15,581 bases of DNA, taken from assembly GCA_937926065.1 (NCBI GenBank), contig CALANM010000162.1:1-15581 (forward strand), in the 5' to 3' direction. Under the pieces are notes generated by a model. It saw nothing but the letters and a program-made list of their open reading frames with translations. It was not told the origin of the DNA and did not search any database. This document shows positions 14,544-15,581 of the stretch, piece by piece (the first letter of the stretch is position 1; the number at the start of each line of letters is the position of its first letter). The DNA comes from an uncultured Microbacterium sp. Lineage in GTDB: Bacteria; Actinomycetota; Actinomycetes; Actinomycetales; Microbacteriaceae. The translations under genes were made by a program, and so were the position numbers.

Positions 14544-15581
14544 CCCCCGACAGCAGTTCGACCCCCGACACCAGTTCGACCCCTGGCATCCCGACCCCCG
14601 GCGTCCCGATTCAGGGAGCTTCGCCGGAGGAGGTCGCGACGCAGGCCATCCCTGTTCAGGACCTCCCGACGGGGCCCACGCGCCGGATGCCGACGGGCAT
14701 CATGCGCGAGGCGGTCATCGATCTCGACGCGATCGCCGCGAACGTCCGCCACCTGCGGCGGCTCACGGAGTCGGAGGTCATCGCGGTCGTCAAGGCCGAC
14801 GCGTACGGTCATGGCGCCGTCCGATCGGCGCAGGCGGCGCTCGTCGGCGGCGCGTCACGGCTCGGCGTGGCCGACGTGACGGAGGCCCTGGAGCTCCGTC
14901 GCGCGGGGATCACCGCGCCGATCGTCGCGTGGCTGCACGCTCCCGGAGCCGACTTCACCGAGCCCGCCGCGCAGGGGATCGAGCTCGGCATCTCGTCTTT
15001 CGATCAGCTCATGGCGGCCGCGGCGGCGTCGACGGCCGATCGCCCGACGGCCATTCACCTGAAGGTCGAGACCGGCCTCGGTCGCAACGGCATCGCTCCG
15101 GCCGACCAGCGCGTCGTGTTCGCGGAGGCCGCGCGGCTCGAGCGCCTCGGCCGCGTGGACGTCGTCGGTGTCTTCAGTCACCTGTCCAACACGAGCGAGG
15201 CCGACGACCGTGCCGCGCTCGCCCGGTTCGAGGAGGCGCTCGCCGCGGCATCCGCTGCGGGCCTCGCGCCGCGACTTCGCCATATCGCGGCGTCGCATGC
15301 CGCCATCGCTCTTCGCGAGGCGAGGCTCGGCTGCGTGCGACTGGGCATCTCGATGTACGGGCTGTCGCCCTTCGCCGACCGCACGTCCGCCGACCTGGGC
15401 CTGCGTCCCGCCATGACCGTGCGCGCCGCCGTCGCCGCCGTTCGTCGTGTGCCCGCCGGCCAGGGCGTCTCGTACGGCTACCGTCACCGCACCGCCGCCG
15501 AGACGACGCTTGCGCTCGTGCCGCTCGGGTACGCCGACGGCGTGCCGCGCCGGCTCGGCACGCTGCCCGACCGGCCGGGCG
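14540..15581 (+). CDS. alr: Alanine racemase (partial, runs off the window)
   Basis: Alr is the PLP enzyme that makes D-alanine for peptidoglycan cross-links. The 347 residues present include the PLP lysine (Lys85 in VVKADAYGHG), HLKVETGLGRNG, GVFSHLSNTSE, HIAASHAA, VRLGISMYG and SYGYRH, whose Tyr312 matches the second catalytic base; PLGYADGVPRRL follows. The C-terminal end lies beyond the window. ATG 14540 overlaps the acpS stop and has AGGAGG upstream, but homology begins only near residue 55 (REAVIDLDAI). The first ~54 residues are low-complexity (Ser, Thr, Pro, Asp, Gly) and encoded by tandem repeats. ATG 14687 (Met50) and ATG 14702 (Met55) would give a conventional N-terminus but lack a comparable ribosome binding site. 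Confidence 0.93.
   Translation, partial: MTPDSSSTPDTSSTPGIPTPGVPIQGASPEEVATQAIPVQDLPTGPTRRMPTGIMREAVIDLDAIAANVRHLRRLTESEVIAVVKADAYGHGAVRSAQAALVGGASRLGVADVTEALELRRAGITAPIVAWLHAPGADFTEPAAQGIELGISSFDQLMAAAAASTADRPTAIHLKVETGLGRNGIAPADQRVVFAEAARLERLGRVDVVGVFSHLSNTSEADDRAALARFEEALAAASAAGLAPRLRHIAASHAAIALREARLGCVRLGISMYGLSPFADRTSADLGLRPAMTVRAAVAAVRRVPAGQGVSYGYRHRTAAETTLALVPLGYADGVPRRLGTLPDRPG
14542..14607 (+). repeat. Short tandem repeats in the alr 5' end
   Basis: Two 18-nt units (14542-14559 and 14560-14577) differ at one base. Two related 15-nt units follow (14578-14592 and 14593-14607), each beginning GACCCC. Unit lengths are multiples of three, so copy-number changes keep the alr frame; they encode a Ser/Thr/Pro/Asp/Gly-rich tract. 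Confidence 0.8.

Overview
This window is one contiguous piece of a high-GC actinobacterial chromosome. Core gene order (rplQ, truA, rplM-rpsI-glmM, coaA, glmS, acpS, alr), GTG starts, GAC/GCC/GTC-rich codons, acidic tails on ribosomal proteins and TANNNT -10 boxes abutting start codons all fit. The overall look suggests Microbacteriaceae, most likely Microbacterium or a close relative. That placement is inference from style and synteny, not a database match. I see no tRNA, rRNA, CRISPR array, insertion sequence, phage or plasmid gene.

Layout. Positions 1-140 hold the 3' end of rplQ and a strong hairpin terminator. Positions 203-3829 hold four plus-strand genes: a tandem GNAT acetyltransferase, a PfkB sugar kinase, truA, and an endonuclease/exonuclease/phosphatase-fold protein. 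Positions 3930-4772 hold a two-domain universal stress protein. It converges, 3 nt apart, on a minus-strand secreted CAP-domain protein with two C-terminal repeats (4776-5807). A 313-nt divergent intergenic region (5808-6120) precedes rplM-rpsI-glmM (6121-8432). A multi-membrane-span histidine-kinase-like protein follows (8522-10297) and converges on a minus-strand Ppx/GppA phosphatase (10306-11250). That gene is divergent, by 42 bp, from coaA (11293-12237). Then come glmS (12295-14145), acpS (14172-14543) and the start of alr (14540 to the window end).

How the genes fit together. GlmS and GlmM catalyse consecutive steps towards UDP-GlcNAc, and Alr makes D-alanine; both feed peptidoglycan. 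CoaA commits pantothenate to CoA, and AcpS uses CoA to activate acyl carrier protein. RplM, RpsI, RplQ and TruA serve translation. The window is therefore mostly housekeeping, with accessory genes (GNAT, PfkB, EEP, Usp, CAP protein, kinase) set among them.

The most interesting signals are not a new defence or mobile system. They are: (1) recurrent leaderless promoters with -10 boxes 6-7 nt from the start codon; (2) interlocked divergent ppx/coaA promoters; (3) a structured rplM leader with possible alternative pairings; (4) an orphan membrane kinase that looks internally duplicated (two 4-TM plus H-[DE]-x-x-Q halves about 225 residues apart) with a degenerate ATP-binding box; (5) a strand-symmetric heptamer GGATGCC/GGCATCC seen 26 times; (6) a repeat-encoded low-complexity N-terminal extension on alanine racemase.
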